Shown here: positions 54,990-64,000 of the stretch, one piece after another
Numbering within the stretch: the stretch's first letter is position 1
Layout of the letters: each line of letters starts with the position of its first letter
Assembly (NCBI RefSeq): GCF_014077505.1
Contig: NZ_JACGWA010000003.1
Location: 124,001-188,000, forward strand
Source of the DNA: Colwellia sp. BRX10-3
GTDB taxonomy: Bacteria; Pseudomonadota; Gammaproteobacteria; Enterobacterales; Alteromonadaceae
DNA length: 64,000 bases
Direction of reading: 5' to 3'
Position numbers and translations under genes: made by a program
The notes under the pieces: generated by a model
The model's database searches: none
Seen by the model: only the letters and a program-made list of their open reading frames with translations
What the model was told of the DNA's origin: nothing

Positions 54990-55427
54990 TTGAAAGATCA
55001 ATTACATCATTATCCTTATCAACTAAAGCACCCGGTTAGATGGGGAGATATTGATATGTTAGGGCATGTCAATAACACTAATTATTTTCGTTACTGTGAG
55101 GAAGGTAGAGTTAAATTTTTCTCTGAGAGTAATATCAGAGCCGCGCTTGGGCAAGATAAGCTCGGTTTTGTTGTCGCCTATATTGATTGCAAGTTTAAGT
55201 TTCCGGTGACTTATCCTGATAATCTTATTATTGCCACTAAAGTTGAGAAAATAAGTAGCGATAGATTCACTTTAAGCCAAATTATTTATAGTGAAACACA
55301 TCAAAAAGTTGCCGCTAAAAGTGAAAGTATTATTGTTTCCTTTAGCCATGAAATGCAAAGCAAGATTAACCTTCCGAGCGCGGCGTTTACTTTGTTAGAA
55401 AAAGAATTAAACCAGGAATTTGAATAA
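54990..55427 (+). CDS. Acyl-CoA thioesterase (4HBT type)
   Basis: A hotdog-fold thioesterase of about 145 residues with the signature [25 protein letters not shown], where the aspartate is catalytic. I choose the TTG at 54990, because GGAG lies six bases upstream; a GTG at 54978 overlaps that site and has no ribosome site of its own. It is about 80 bases after the PaaI-like gene, so two different thioesterases are encoded side by side. Confidence 0.88.
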   Translation: MKDQLHHYPYQLKHPVRWGDIDMLGHVNNTNYFRYCEEGRVKFFSESNIRAALGQDKLGFVVAYIDCKFKFPVTYPDNLIIATKVEKISSDRFTLSQIIYSETHQKVAAKSESIIVSFSHEMQSKINLPSAAFTLLEKELNQEFE

Positions 55428-55486
55428 ATTTAAAATATATAACAAAGCAAATTTTGTCAGATAACTCATTGAGGAGAAATAAATTT

Positions 55487-56239
55487 ATGAAAGTATTAGT
55501 CCCGATTAAACGTGTCATTGATTATAACGTCAAAGTACGTGTTAAACCTGATAACTCAAACGTTGATTTAGCTAACGTTAAAATGGCCATTAACCCTTTT
55601 TGTGAAATCGCTGTAGAAGAAGCTGTTCGTCTTAAAGAGGCTGGCACAGCTACTGAAGTTATTGCGATTTCTATTGGTAATAAAAGCTGCCAAGAGCAGC
55701 TTCGTACTGCACTAGCTTTAGGCGCAGATCGTGCCATTCATATTGATACAGAGCTGACGCTTGACGCGTTAAATATTGCTAAACTATTACAAAAATTTGT
55801 TGAAGAAGAACAGCCGCAATTAGTTATCTTAGGTAAACAATCAATCGATAGCGACAACAACCAAACTGGCCAAATGCTTGCCGCATTAACCGGTTTATCA
55901 CAAGGTACTTTCGCCTCTGAAGTTAAGGTTGCAGGCGACAAAATTAACGTAACTCGAGAAGTCGACGCTGGATTACAAACTGTTGCGCTCAACTTACCTG
56001 CAATTGTAACTACTGACTTACGTTTAAATGAGCCCCGTTATGCGTCTTTACCGAACATCATGAAAGCTAAACGTAAGCCTTTAGTAGTTAAATTGGCTGC
56101 TGATTTTGGTATTGATTTAACCCCCCGCACTAACTTATTAAAAGTGACACCACCTAAAGAAAGACAAGCGGGTATTATTGTTGAATCAATTGATGAGTTA
56201 GTTGAAAAATTAAGAAATGAAGCAAAGGTGATCTCATGA
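55487..56239 (+). CDS. etfB: Electron transfer flavoprotein beta subunit
   Basis: Beta subunit of ETF, which accepts electrons from acyl-CoA dehydrogenases. It starts [20 protein letters not shown] and includes [19 protein letters not shown] (adenine-nucleotide fold), [11 protein letters not shown] and the signature [40 protein letters not shown]. The start at 55487 has a GAGGAG site ten bases upstream; an upstream in-frame Met at 55454 would add 11 residues. It overlaps etfA by four bases (ATGA). 250 residues, normal. Confidence 0.96.
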   Translation: MKVLVPIKRVIDYNVKVRVKPDNSNVDLANVKMAINPFCEIAVEEAVRLKEAGTATEVIAISIGNKSCQEQLRTALALGADRAIHIDTELTLDALNIAKLLQKFVEEEQPQLVILGKQSIDSDNNQTGQMLAALTGLSQGTFASEVKVAGDKINVTREVDAGLQTVALNLPAIVTTDLRLNEPRYASLPNIMKAKRKPLVVKLAADFGIDLTPRTNLLKVTPPKERQAGIIVESIDELVEKLRNEAKVIS

Positions 56240-57162
56240 GCATTTTAGTTTACGCAGAACACGACAACAGCGCGTTAAAAGCTGATACCTTAAAAACAGT
56301 TGCCGCGGCGCAACAAATAGGTGGTGATATCACCATTTTAGTTGCCGGTTATAACTGTCAAAGCGTTGCTGAAAAAGCCGCTAAAGTTAATGGTGTTACC
56401 AAGGTAATCGTTGCAGACAATCTAGCGTATGAGCATCAACTGGCGGAAAATATTAGTTTATTAGTCACAGAATTAGCGGCGGATTACCATGTGGTTATGG
56501 CTACAGCATTAACCACCGGCAAAAACTTTATGCCTCGTGTTGCCGCTTTATTAGATGTTGCTCAAATATCAGATATTACTGCGGTAGTCAGTGCTGATAC
56601 TTTTGTGCGTCCTATCTACGCAGGTAATGCCATTGCAACTGTAGAAAGTTTAGATACTAAAAAGGTAATCACAGTGCGTTCAACCGGATTTGATGCGGTT
56701 GCCACTGATGGCTCTGCAGAGATCACAATGCTCGAACATGTCAAAGACGCAGGTATTTCAAGCCATGTCAGTGATGAGTTAACAGTTTCAAAACGCCCAG
56801 ACTTAGGCGCAGCAAGCGTCGTTATTTCAGGTGGTCGTGGTATGCAAAATGGCGATAACTTTAAGTTATTAGACGGTATTGCTGACAAGTTAGGCGCTGC
56901 TATTGGTGCATCACGCGCGGCTGTAGACGCGGGCTTTGTCCCTAATGACATGCAAGTAGGCCAAACAGGTAAAATTGTTGCGCCTGACTTATACATTGCG
57001 GTAGGTATTTCAGGCGCAATTCAACATCTTGCCGGCATGAAAGATTCGAAAGTGATTGTGGCGATAAACAAAGATCCAGAAGCGCCTATTTTCCAAGTAG
57101 CTGACTACGGTCTTGTGGCCGATCTATTTGAAGCGCTACCTGAATTAGAAAACGCCTTGTAA
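56236..57162 (+). CDS. etfA: Electron transfer flavoprotein alpha subunit
   Basis: Alpha subunit of ETF with the FAD-binding domain at the C-terminus. Key segments: [40 protein letters not shown] with the catalytically important arginine region, [20 protein letters not shown], and [32 protein letters not shown]. 308 residues. With etfB it serves the five acyl-CoA dehydrogenases of the window. A weak terminator candidate follows. Confidence 0.97.
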   Translation: MSILVYAEHDNSALKADTLKTVAAAQQIGGDITILVAGYNCQSVAEKAAKVNGVTKVIVADNLAYEHQLAENISLLVTELAADYHVVMATALTTGKNFMPRVAALLDVAQISDITAVVSADTFVRPIYAGNAIATVESLDTKKVITVRSTGFDAVATDGSAEITMLEHVKDAGISSHVSDELTVSKRPDLGAASVVISGGRGMQNGDNFKLLDGIADKLGAAIGASRAAVDAGFVPNDMQVGQTGKIVAPDLYIAVGISGAIQHLAGMKDSKVIVAINKDPEAPIFQVADYGLVADLFEALPELENAL

Positions 57163-57721
57163 GCATTGATTACGCTAAGGTGACTTGATACTCATCACAT
57201 GATAACCAAGCTAAACGTTGAAATTATTCTTGGTTTTTAACCTTGTTTTCAATCTTGTTTTTAACTTTGGTTAGTCGTGTTGATGAGTAACATATAAAGA
57301 GCTTAACAGCGCCAATATATTAGGTGATATAAGTCCTTGGTTAGTATCTTCAGTAGCAAACTAGTTAAATTCAAGTATAAATAACCAAGCCTAATGTTAT
57401 AAAACATATCGTTAAATTATGTGTGTTTTCTTGATTAGCTAAGTGGCTGTAATACATTCGAAATGTTCAATAATATCGATTTTTGTCTATTTGTAGAGCA
57501 TAAAGCTCATTAACAATTAAAACCAAGTAACGTGTAAAAGCATATTTTAATGCGATTCCCTCTAAGTTGTAGCTATAAATTTATAAACTTCATCCTTAAA
57601 CCTATCTATAATCTTTATTTTTAGCGCAAATAATGAGATTATATTGCCGATAATTTGAAAAACGTTTTGACAGTTAAAACAAGTCAATACGCCTGGTATT
57701 AAAACAATTGAGTAGTTCAAA
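57163..57721. other. Intergenic region between etfA and the IclR gene
   Basis: About 560 AT-rich bases. It holds a weak terminator hairpin (57204-57238) and the upstream region of the IclR gene. No TTCCGC-N3-GCGGAA operator is visible here, so autoregulation through this site is not supported. No gene seen. Confidence 0.5.
57204..57238 (+). terminator. Possible terminator after etfA
   Basis: AACCAAG and CTTGGTT, seven-base stem with an 18-base loop followed by TTT. The long loop makes it uncertain. Confidence 0.4.
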
Positions 57722-58522
57722 ATGAATACACTAACTGGTATGCCAAGAGATATTAATGGGGAAGTCGATCGTAAGTTTGTCGAAGCGCTTGCCAGAGGAT
57801 TAGATATATTACGGGCATTTAACCCGGGAGATGGATTTCTTGGCAATCAGGAAATTGCGCAACGAACAGGTTTGCCAAAATCGAGTATATCTCGGTTAAC
57901 CTATACTTTAACAAGTTTGGGCTACTTGACTTATTCAAAGCGCTTAGAAAAATATCAGCTCGGTGCTGGTGTGTTAGCCTTAGGTTATGCCTTTGTTTCT
58001 AATCTCGCTATTCGCCAAGTGGCGAATCCTCAGATGAAAGAGCTTTCAATTGAAACAGGTACATCGATAGGCCTTGCAGACAGAGACCGTCTTGACATGA
58101 TTTATGTTGATCATTGCGCTCCAAAAGACATTGTTACCTTCAAAAAAGATATTGGCGATAAAATTCCGATGGCAACTACGGCTGCAGGACGAGCTTATTT
58201 AGTGGCACTGTCAGAAGAAGAACGTGACTTTTTTATGAGACATTTCAAAGAAAAACTGGGTGATAAGTTCGAGGCGGTCAAAGCTGGGGTTGATCAAGCC
58301 GTGGAAAGCTATAAAGAATTTGGTTTTTGTCACTCTTGGGGCGATTGGGAGCGAGATACCAATGCCATTGCTGTACCGCTGAAACTCACGCAAGGGCAAA
58401 TTTATGTATTCAATGCCGGTGGCCCAGCATTTAGGTTGTCGAAAGAATTTTTGAGCGGAGAAGTCGCGCCACAATTAAAAAGTATGGTGCGTAATATAGA
58501 AGCAACGTTAATTCGATTTTAA
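57722..58522 (+). CDS. IclR family transcriptional regulator
   Basis: A 266-residue regulator. The N-terminal winged helix-turn-helix (about 15-75) has FVEALARGLDILRAFNPGDG and NQEIAQRTGLPKSSISRLTYTL. The C-terminal effector domain follows (MATTAAGRAYLVALSEEERDFF, FGFCHSWGDWERDTNAIAVPL). IclR proteins bind small palindromes and respond to an aromatic or organic-acid ligand. It is the most plausible partner of the five palindromes in the island. RBS not strong. Followed by a clear terminator. Confidence 0.9.
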   Translation: MNTLTGMPRDINGEVDRKFVEALARGLDILRAFNPGDGFLGNQEIAQRTGLPKSSISRLTYTLTSLGYLTYSKRLEKYQLGAGVLALGYAFVSNLAIRQVANPQMKELSIETGTSIGLADRDRLDMIYVDHCAPKDIVTFKKDIGDKIPMATTAAGRAYLVALSEEERDFFMRHFKEKLGDKFEAVKAGVDQAVESYKEFGFCHSWGDWERDTNAIAVPLKLTQGQIYVFNAGGPAFRLSKEFLSGEVAPQLKSMVRNIEATLIRF

Positions 58523-58556
58523 TACTTTGTCTTAGTTTATTATTTCACTTATTGTT

Positions 58557-58589
58557 AAAAGGCCTTTGTTTATTGCAAAGGCCTTTTTT
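58557..58589 (+). terminator. Terminator of the IclR gene
   Basis: AAAAGGCCTTTG, TTTATTG loop, CAAAGGCCTTTT: a 12-base perfect stem continued by T. Confidence 0.95.
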
Positions 58590-58804
58590 GCAATTGGCCG
58601 ATGATTATATTTTATTGATTTGGCGCTAAGCGAAGGGGAATATAAAATACTTATAGCGGAGTTTGGCAAATAAAGCCTGACTTTGATTATTATTTTATCG
58701 AGGTTAAGTGGAATTGAAAATATAGTATGAGCGCAGTGTATCACTTGAACAGTTATTGTTGTTCGCGGCAGGCCACATGGTGGCCAAACCGCTAATAATA
58801 AAAG

Positions 58805-60145
58805 CTACATCATAAGATTAGGCAATAGCAGCGATAGTATCGGGAAGGCGATAATTGCAATTAAGACTAAGACATCCATGACCAGAAAACGTGTAACGCC
58901 CATAAAAATGTCATACACCGCTACCGAAGGTTTAGTGACACTGGCGATAACAAAAACGTTTAGTCCTACCGGCGGGGTGATCAAGCTTATTTCAAGCAAC
59001 TTTATTACGACCACGCCAAACCAAATTAAGTCTAAACCATAACCTTCCACCATAGGAATTAAGAAAGGAAGGGTAAGTACCATAATGCCTAATGGGTCCA
59101 GAAACATACCTAGTAGAAAATATACACCTGCAATCATTACCAGTAATAACCATAGTGATACGTCGGCAGATTCGATCAGCCCAACTAGTGCTGGTGCCAT
59201 GCCGGTTAGCGCAACAAAGCCAACAAAAATTTTTGCTCCGGCCGCAATAAAGAAGATAGTAGTGGTCTGCGTGCAAGTTTCTTTAATTGATTGGATAAAC
59301 TGCTGCCAATTAAGTCGTTTTTGCAAAGAGCCAATAATGATTACTGAAAATGCACTGATTGCTGCTGCCTCGGTAGCGGTAAATATGCCACCATAAATAC
59401 CCCCAATAATAATAGTAAAAAGCAACATAGCTGGCCAACATCTTATAGCGGCTTTTCGGCGGTCTCCTTTAACAAGTATGCTGGTATCAGCTGGTGCATC
59501 ACTTGGATTACGTTTCACCCAGATGTAGATAACCACTAAAAAACCGACTAGAGATATCAGACCTGGGATAACACCTGCCAAGAATAGGCGGCTAACTGAC
59601 ATTTCAGTAAAAATACCGTAAACAATAAATAGCACACTAGGTGGAATAAGCGAACCAAGCGTGCCACCAACGGCGACGGTAGATGTAGCTAAACGTTTAT
59701 CGTAACCCATACGTAGCATTTCTGGCACGCAAATTTTACCCATTGCTGAAGCACAAGCGATGCTCGAACCGGTAATAGCGGAAAATCCCCCACAGCCAAA
59801 AACAGAGGCCATAGCTACTCCGCCAGGTAGGCGTTTTAACCAAACTCGCGCAGCATGATAAATGTCAGTAGTGATACCCGTATGGTAGGCAATATGACCT
59901 AAAAGCACGAATAGCGGTATCATACTTAGATCATAAGAATGCACTAAGTCGAAGGCATTGGATGAGATCATGGTCAGCGCTGGTGCAACTGCTGTGTCAA
60001 TGTCAAAGCCACCATTTCGCATAGCAAAAAATAAAAATATAAATACCGATGATACGCCAGCTAAGCTAAAGGCAATTGGTACACGTAAAATAAGTAAAAG
60101 CAACGTACAGGCAAACCCGACGAGCCCAAGCATCAATGGATCCAC
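58805..60145 (-). CDS. TRAP transporter large permease (DctM)
   Basis: Large membrane subunit of a tripartite ATP-independent periplasmic transporter, 446 residues with about eleven to twelve helices. Family blocks: LGHIAYHTGITTDIYHAARVWL, SVFGCGGFSAITGSSIACASA, VGGTLGSLIPPSVLFIVYGI, GVIPGLISLVGFLVV and GIYGGIFTATEAAAISAF. It uses a sodium or proton gradient with the DctP binding protein. Last gene of the DctPQM operon, 3 bases after DctQ. Confidence 0.95.
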   Translation of the reverse strand: MDPLMLGLVGFACTLLLLILRVPIAFSLAGVSSVFIFLFFAMRNGGFDIDTAVAPALTMISSNAFDLVHSYDLSMIPLFVLLGHIAYHTGITTDIYHAARVWLKRLPGGVAMASVFGCGGFSAITGSSIACASAMGKICVPEMLRMGYDKRLATSTVAVGGTLGSLIPPSVLFIVYGIFTEMSVSRLFLAGVIPGLISLVGFLVVIYIWVKRNPSDAPADTSILVKGDRRKAAIRCWPAMLLFTIIIGGIYGGIFTATEAAAISAFSVIIIGSLQKRLNWQQFIQSIKETCTQTTTIFFIAAGAKIFVGFVALTGMAPALVGLIESADVSLWLLLVMIAGVYFLLGMFLDPLGIMVLTLPFLIPMVEGYGLDLIWFGVVVIKLLEISLITPPVGLNVFVIASVTKPSVAVYDIFMGVTRFLVMDVLVLIAIIAFPILSLLLPNLMM

Positions 60146-60148
60146 AGA

Positions 60149-60679
60149 TTAACCCTCTTCAATTGTATTGTATGCCGCGTCAGAACGCTGCTCGAGATAT
60201 TCAGTCTTACCACTGATTGCTGCTCGAAAATCAGCAATGCAAATTATCGTTAAACGTATAATAAATAATGCTGCCCCAGCAAAAAAAGCAAATCGACCCG
60301 GCCACTCAGGCAGATCTAGCTGGCTAAAGAAATAAGCGCCGCTGCTTGCTGCGTGGAAAAAACCTTTCCATGCAGCAAATGCAAGTGGCAGTAATATTAA
60401 TAGGCTGATGAGGGAACCAATGGCAAGCATCCATAATTTGGTATGTTTACCCAAACGTTTGAATAAGAATTCTATGGTGATGTGACTGTAATCTGCGGTG
60501 ACATAAGCTAACGGTAGAAAAACGGCTCCTACCATGAGTTCTCGAACGATAACAACATCGTCAGTTACTCCCCAACCAAAAAGGTTACGTGTGACAACCG
60601 TTAGCGTGATCATTAGGCCGAGCGTGATAATGCAAACGCCAGCGACAATTAATGCCCCTTGTTCCATTTTTTTCAACAT
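60149..60679 (-). CDS. TRAP transporter small permease (DctQ)
   Basis: A 176-residue four-helix membrane protein that associates with DctM. It starts MLKKMEQGALIVAGVCIITLG and has the DctQ pattern, with a conserved ITLTVVTRNLFGWG segment and a DYSHITIEFLF region. Between dctP-like and dctM-like genes in the usual P-Q-M order. Confidence 0.92.
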   Translation of the reverse strand: MLKKMEQGALIVAGVCIITLGLMITLTVVTRNLFGWGVTDDVVIVRELMVGAVFLPLAYVTADYSHITIEFLFKRLGKHTKLWMLAIGSLISLLILLPLAFAAWKGFFHAASSGAYFFSQLDLPEWPGRFAFFAGAALFIIRLTIICIADFRAAISGKTEYLEQRSDAAYNTIEEG

Positions 60680-60821
60680 AATATTAAACTCTATGTGATA
60701 CCAATTTGACTAACGTTGTGATCATTTTACTGGTTGAAATAAGCCGCTTGTGGGTTATTTATTTGGCCATTTCTCTGCGTATAAAGTAGATCACCTCATG
60801 AATAAAACGGGTGTAATTAAA

Positions 60822-61898
60822 TTAACGTGCCCAAGGGTAGCCATTTAGATCTCGTTCTTGGCTGTATTTTTTAAGGGAAGCTTTGTAGTTTTTAACCATG
60901 GTATTTCCATCGAGACCACTTTTATTTGCTTCTTTTTCCCATTTAGTAATGTGATATTGACTTGCTGCATATAATTGAGCTGAATCTGAAGAAGAAAGAT
61001 TAATAATTTCTAACTTGTGTCCATCAATCCCTTGCGTCAGTAGATCTTCTGCTCTTTTGTCAGCTTTCATTATATTTTCACCAAGGTAGTTGACAAAATC
61101 AGCGCCAACGTCATTTATTACCTTTTTCTGAGAAGGACTCAATTTGGATAGTGCATCTTTATTTATAAATATTCCCAAACCGGTATAAGTGCCCCAATTG
61201 AGTTTGGTTAGGCTGTCAGACGCCTCATGTTGTTTCAAAGCAATGGTGGCGCTCATGTAACCTAGGCTGCAATCAAGTAAACCGTTACCTAGCCCCTGAT
61301 AAGCCTTATAAATGCTCATGCTGACCAAGTTTGCCCCTAAGTCGCCAAATATTTTACCGAAGGTACCAACACCACGTATCTTTTTACCTTTTATGTCATC
61401 AAGTGTTCTAACAGCGTCTCCTTTACATAATACGATAACGTTTGAAAGCATGTATGAAGTAACAAAGGATAAGTTTTGTTCTTCTAAATTACTTGTTACC
61501 TCAGGGGATTGCATATGATCAAAATTGGCTTTTAAACCAACCCAGGGGTCGAGGTTTTCAAAAGGTAAGTTAGTCAGTGAAAAAGACACCATCTCTTTTG
61601 GAAAGTAATCGGGGATAATGGTTCCCATATCGACCACGCCCGCAGCAATAGATTGTCGCGCTGCATTTGCCTTAAATAAAGCACCACCCCACATAATATC
61701 AATTTTTAAATCACCACCAGAGCGCTTTTCAACTTCCTGTGCAAACCATTTAGTGGCGCCAGCACGGGCGCCTCGATTTGGCCCAGGTTCACCATAGGAG
61801 AGAACCGTTGCAGCTAAAGCGGGAACTGCACTCAAAACAGCAACGGTAAATGTTACTACTTTGAAAAATTTACTAATCATATTAATTTTTCGACTCAT
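60822..61898 (-). CDS. TRAP transporter substrate-binding protein (DctP family)
   Basis: Periplasmic binding protein of about 358 residues with a signal peptide (KFFKVVTFTVAVLSAVPALAA). Family segments: NRGARAGATKWFAQEVEKRS, LKIDIMWGGALF, IRGVGTFGKIFGDLGANLVSM and YTGLGIFINKDALSKLSPSQ. The arginine in IRGVGTFGK is the expected carboxylate contact, so the substrate is probably an organic acid. Start at 61898 (MSRKIN) with GAGGT eight bases upstream; a longer frame to 61985 would put the operator inside the gene. First gene of the PQM operon. Confidence 0.92.
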   Translation of the reverse strand: MSRKINMISKFFKVVTFTVAVLSAVPALAATVLSYGEPGPNRGARAGATKWFAQEVEKRSGGDLKIDIMWGGALFKANAARQSIAAGVVDMGTIIPDYFPKEMVSFSLTNLPFENLDPWVGLKANFDHMQSPEVTSNLEEQNLSFVTSYMLSNVIVLCKGDAVRTLDDIKGKKIRGVGTFGKIFGDLGANLVSMSIYKAYQGLGNGLLDCSLGYMSATIALKQHEASDSLTKLNWGTYTGLGIFINKDALSKLSPSQKKVINDVGADFVNYLGENIMKADKRAEDLLTQGIDGHKLEIINLSSSDSAQLYAASQYHITKWEKEANKSGLDGNTMVKNYKASLKKYSQERDLNGYPWAR

Positions 61899-62336
61899 CA
61901 CAGAATACCTCGTGTTTCGCTTGGCGGAACTTGTGAGCCGCTTTAGTTCGTTACTGTACAATAACAAAGATAGTGCCGCAAGCATAAAAATAGCGCTTTA
62001 AAAATTAAATTAACAGTATTAGCGGCTCAGTTGCTATCAAGTTGTTTTAAACCTTCATCAGGAATCATCAGGGGGTTATCAAAGGGGATATTAAAATTAA
62101 TTGAGTTAATATGATGAGCAATGATTTAGTACAGTGTTTTTAAGAAGCGTTTTCTAAAATATGTTCAATGGCATTGTATATAACCATTTTTAGTAACGTT
62201 ATCTCTTTACGTTAAGGTAAATATATGAACTTTATAATCAGGTTGTATTGGTGAATAGAGAATAAAATTTTAATCTTAATATAGAGTCATGCTTTGAATA
62301 TTTACTAAGTAATGCAAGTAATACAAGTAATGTAGC
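61899..62336. other. Intergenic region between TRAP operon and LysR gene
   Basis: About 440 bases with the operator at 61915-61929 and three tandem copies of a 9-base motif (AAGTAATRC) at about 62306-62332 next to the LysR gene stop. No gene seen. Confidence 0.5.
61915..61929. promoter_or_regulatory. Palindromic operator 5 (IclR-type candidate) before the TRAP operon
   Basis: TTTCGCTTGGCGGAA (minus strand TTCCGCCAAGCGAAA), one mismatch from TTCCGC-N3-GCGGAA. It lies 16 bases before the dctP-like start, a position suited to blocking transcription or initiation. Confidence 0.65.
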
Positions 62337-63218
62337 TTAATCTACAGGCTCGACCATTGAGCTTAAATAAGTCATAAAAGCTTTACTAGCTTTAGAAACA
62401 GAGTGATTTTTTTTCCATGCTAAGCTCAATTTAAATTCAATTTTTGGTTCAAAGGGAATTGATGTCATCTGATGTTCATTTTGTAAAATACGCGATAGAC
62501 AAGTCGTGACACCAACGCCATTACGAACCAACGACTTTTGCAGCTCAATAAGATTAGTTTCCATACGAACATCTAAATCTAAGCTATGTTTTTTTGAATA
62601 TTGACTAACCACTTCTCGTAAAAAATATCCTTCATGAAATAATACCAGTGGCTGCTGGCAAAATTGTGCAAGTGATATGGTTTGCTCTGCGGCAAGTGGG
62701 TGTGAGCTGACCATGCCGGCCACAACTTCCTCATTAATAAGTTCAGTGTAACGCAGTTGTGGGTTTTCTAAATCGCCACGGATTAAGGCTAAATCAAGCT
62801 CACCGTTGAGCAACATTTTTTCAAGCGCGGCTGTACCTTGGTCAACTAACTGTATTTTTATTTTTGGATATTTTTGCTTAAATTCAGTTAATACTTTCGG
62901 GAAGTAATAAGAGCCCATCATAGCGGAAACGCCAAAACGAATAGTACCTTGCTCTAGGTTTTTTAGATCTTCTAACTCTAACTCAACTTGCTTTACCTGA
63001 CTTAATAGTTGGGTTGCCAGTTTATATAAAACTTCACCTTCAGCGGTTAATAAAGCATTTTTTTCCGCACGGTTAATCAGCTTTAGTCCGACTTCTTGTT
63101 CTAGTTTTTGAATGGCAATAGTCAATGCTGGTTGAGCAATGCCAATTTTATGTGCTGCTCGTGTAAAGTTACCGAGCACAGCTAATTGACAAAAATATTC
63201 AAGACGTTTTAAGTTCAT
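62337..63218 (-). CDS. LysR family transcriptional regulator
   Basis: A 293-residue LysR regulator. The N-terminal winged helix (MNLKRLEYFCQLAVLGNFTRAAHKIGIAQPALTIAIQKLE) has the classic pattern, and the effector domain covers about residues 90-290 (IRFGVSAMMGSYYFPKVL). It is divergent from the glutaryl-CoA dehydrogenase gene with 130 bases between, the usual arrangement for a LysR protein and its target (compare GcdR-type pairs). Confidence 0.93.
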   Translation of the reverse strand: MNLKRLEYFCQLAVLGNFTRAAHKIGIAQPALTIAIQKLEQEVGLKLINRAEKNALLTAEGEVLYKLATQLLSQVKQVELELEDLKNLEQGTIRFGVSAMMGSYYFPKVLTEFKQKYPKIKIQLVDQGTAALEKMLLNGELDLALIRGDLENPQLRYTELINEEVVAGMVSSHPLAAEQTISLAQFCQQPLVLFHEGYFLREVVSQYSKKHSLDLDVRMETNLIELQKSLVRNGVGVTTCLSRILQNEHQMTSIPFEPKIEFKLSLAWKKNHSVSKASKAFMTYLSSMVEPVD

Positions 63219-63348
63219 ATGTTTAATAGCTATAAGTAAAAGTTATGAAAATTATAATAACTATATATTATATTTATTTATGTTTTAAGGATAGAGTAAG
63301 GCAATAAATTAAACCATTACTGATAAACAGTATAAATAAGGTAACCCC

Positions 63349-64000
63349 ATGAGCAATAAATTAACCGCTTTTAATTGGCAAGATCCGATGTTTCTTGATG
63401 ATCAACTCACCGAAGAAGAGCGTATGATCCGCGATTCTGCTCATGACTATTGCCAAGAGAAACTTCTGCCACGTGTGCTTGAAGCTAATCGACATGAACA
63501 CTTTGATCGTGAAATAATGCGTGAATTAGGTCAGCTAGGTCTGTTGGGCGCTACTTTGCCAGCTAAATACGGCGGCAGTGAAGTCAATTATGTTAGTTAT
63601 GGTTTAATAGCGCGTGAAGTAGAACGTGTAGATAGTGGTTACCGCAGCGCAATGAGTGTGCAATCTTCACTAGTTATGCATCCAATATATGCTTACGGCT
63701 CTGAAGAACAACGTATGAAGTATTTACCTAAACTTGCTTCGGGTGAATGGGTTGGTTGTTTTGGTTTGACTGAGCCTAACTCAGGTAGTGATCCAGCTTC
63801 TATGACAACTCACGCCAATAAAGTTGATGGAGGTTATTGTTTAACCGGTAATAAAATGTGGATCACGAATTCACCCATTGCTGATGTTTTTGTTGTTTGG
63901 GCAAAGCTCGAGGGTAAAATTCGTGGCTTTGTGCTTGAAAAAGGTATGAAAGGTTTATCTGCTCCAAAAATTGAAGGTAAATTTTCTTTACGTGCTTCAA
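63349..64000 (+). CDS. gcdH: Glutaryl-CoA dehydrogenase (cut by window edge)
   Basis: Decarboxylating acyl-CoA dehydrogenase that converts glutaryl-CoA to crotonyl-CoA. The first 217 residues visible include [29 protein letters not shown], the flavin region [20 protein letters not shown] and [20 protein letters not shown]. Start at ATG 63349, after GTAACCCC, without a strong SD. No frameshift. The 3' half lies outside the window. GcdH is recognised by overall N-terminal resemblance; confirmation needs the missing part. Confidence 0.85.
   Translation, partial: MSNKLTAFNWQDPMFLDDQLTEEERMIRDSAHDYCQEKLLPRVLEANRHEHFDREIMRELGQLGLLGATLPAKYGGSEVNYVSYGLIAREVERVDSGYRSAMSVQSSLVMHPIYAYGSEEQRMKYLPKLASGEWVGCFGLTEPNSGSDPASMTTHANKVDGGYCLTGNKMWITNSPIADVFVVWAKLEGKIRGFVLEKGMKGLSAPKIEGKFSLRAS

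Noticed and set aside
57163-57721. Operator for IclR autoregulation
   Set aside because: No match to TTCCGC-N3-GCGGAA was found upstream of the IclR gene.
62306-62332. Three tandem AAGTAATRC copies as operator array
   Set aside because: They lie at the 3' end of the LysR gene, where a regulatory role is unlikely, and are too short and AT-rich to stand out.

Overview
The window looks like chromosome of a marine gammaproteobacterium of the Alteromonadales, most likely Colwellia or Thalassotalea-like. This is inferred from the low G+C content, the cbb3 oxidase (ccoNOQP-H-I) layout, the TonB, TRAP and acyl-CoA catabolic gene mix, and a DUF3083-type protein. No phage or insertion sequence was seen, and no CRISPR array.

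Region 1 (1-8.3 kb): a high-affinity cbb3-type cytochrome oxidase operon read on the minus strand (ccoN, ccoO, ccoQ, ccoP, ccoH, ccoI). A perfect FNR/ANR-type box lies upstream. Next to it are a small lipoprotein gene and a LysE-type exporter. Region 2 (8.5-14.3 kb): a DUF4266 mini-lipoprotein, a DUF3570 outer-membrane barrel and an ApbE flavin transferase, probably an extracytoplasmic flavinylation or redox module. A DUF3083 gene and a secreted M28 peptidase follow. Region 3 (14.2-15.1 kb): a tRNA-Asn array on the minus strand with three intact copies, then three degenerate copies that share an insertion in the anticodon arm, with small terminators between units. A strong promoter precedes it. 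Region 4 (15.5-23.5 kb): housekeeping genes (MATE exporter, uvrB, glutathione peroxidase, a hydroxyacid dehydrogenase-type enzyme, sbcB) and two small proteins.

Region 5 (23.7-30 kb): a possible defence or nucleic-acid-processing module. It holds a methyltransferase with a C-terminal HNH nuclease motif, facing a two-gene unit of a NERD nuclease-like protein and a phospholipase D-helicase-DUF3427 protein. A CPA2 cation/proton antiporter follows.

Region 6 (32-64 kb): a large catabolic island for an organic acid activated to a CoA thioester. It contains three acyl-CoA dehydrogenases, a TonB receptor, a flavin reductase-like protein, a thiamine-diphosphate enzyme with an aldehyde dehydrogenase, an unrecognised transporter, an acyl-CoA ligase, a thiolase, a fused hydratase/3-hydroxyacyl-CoA dehydrogenase, a nitronate-monooxygenase-like flavoprotein, a second hydratase, two thioesterases, its own ETF, an IclR regulator, a TRAP transporter and, at the right edge, a LysR regulator divergent from a glutaryl-CoA dehydrogenase. 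The gene set resembles the pim (pimelate) logic that leads to glutaryl-CoA and crotonyl-CoA. Five copies of a 15-bp palindrome (consensus TTCCGC-N3-GCGGAA) lie in front of its transcription units. They are the best evidence that the island is one regulon, probably under the local IclR protein.
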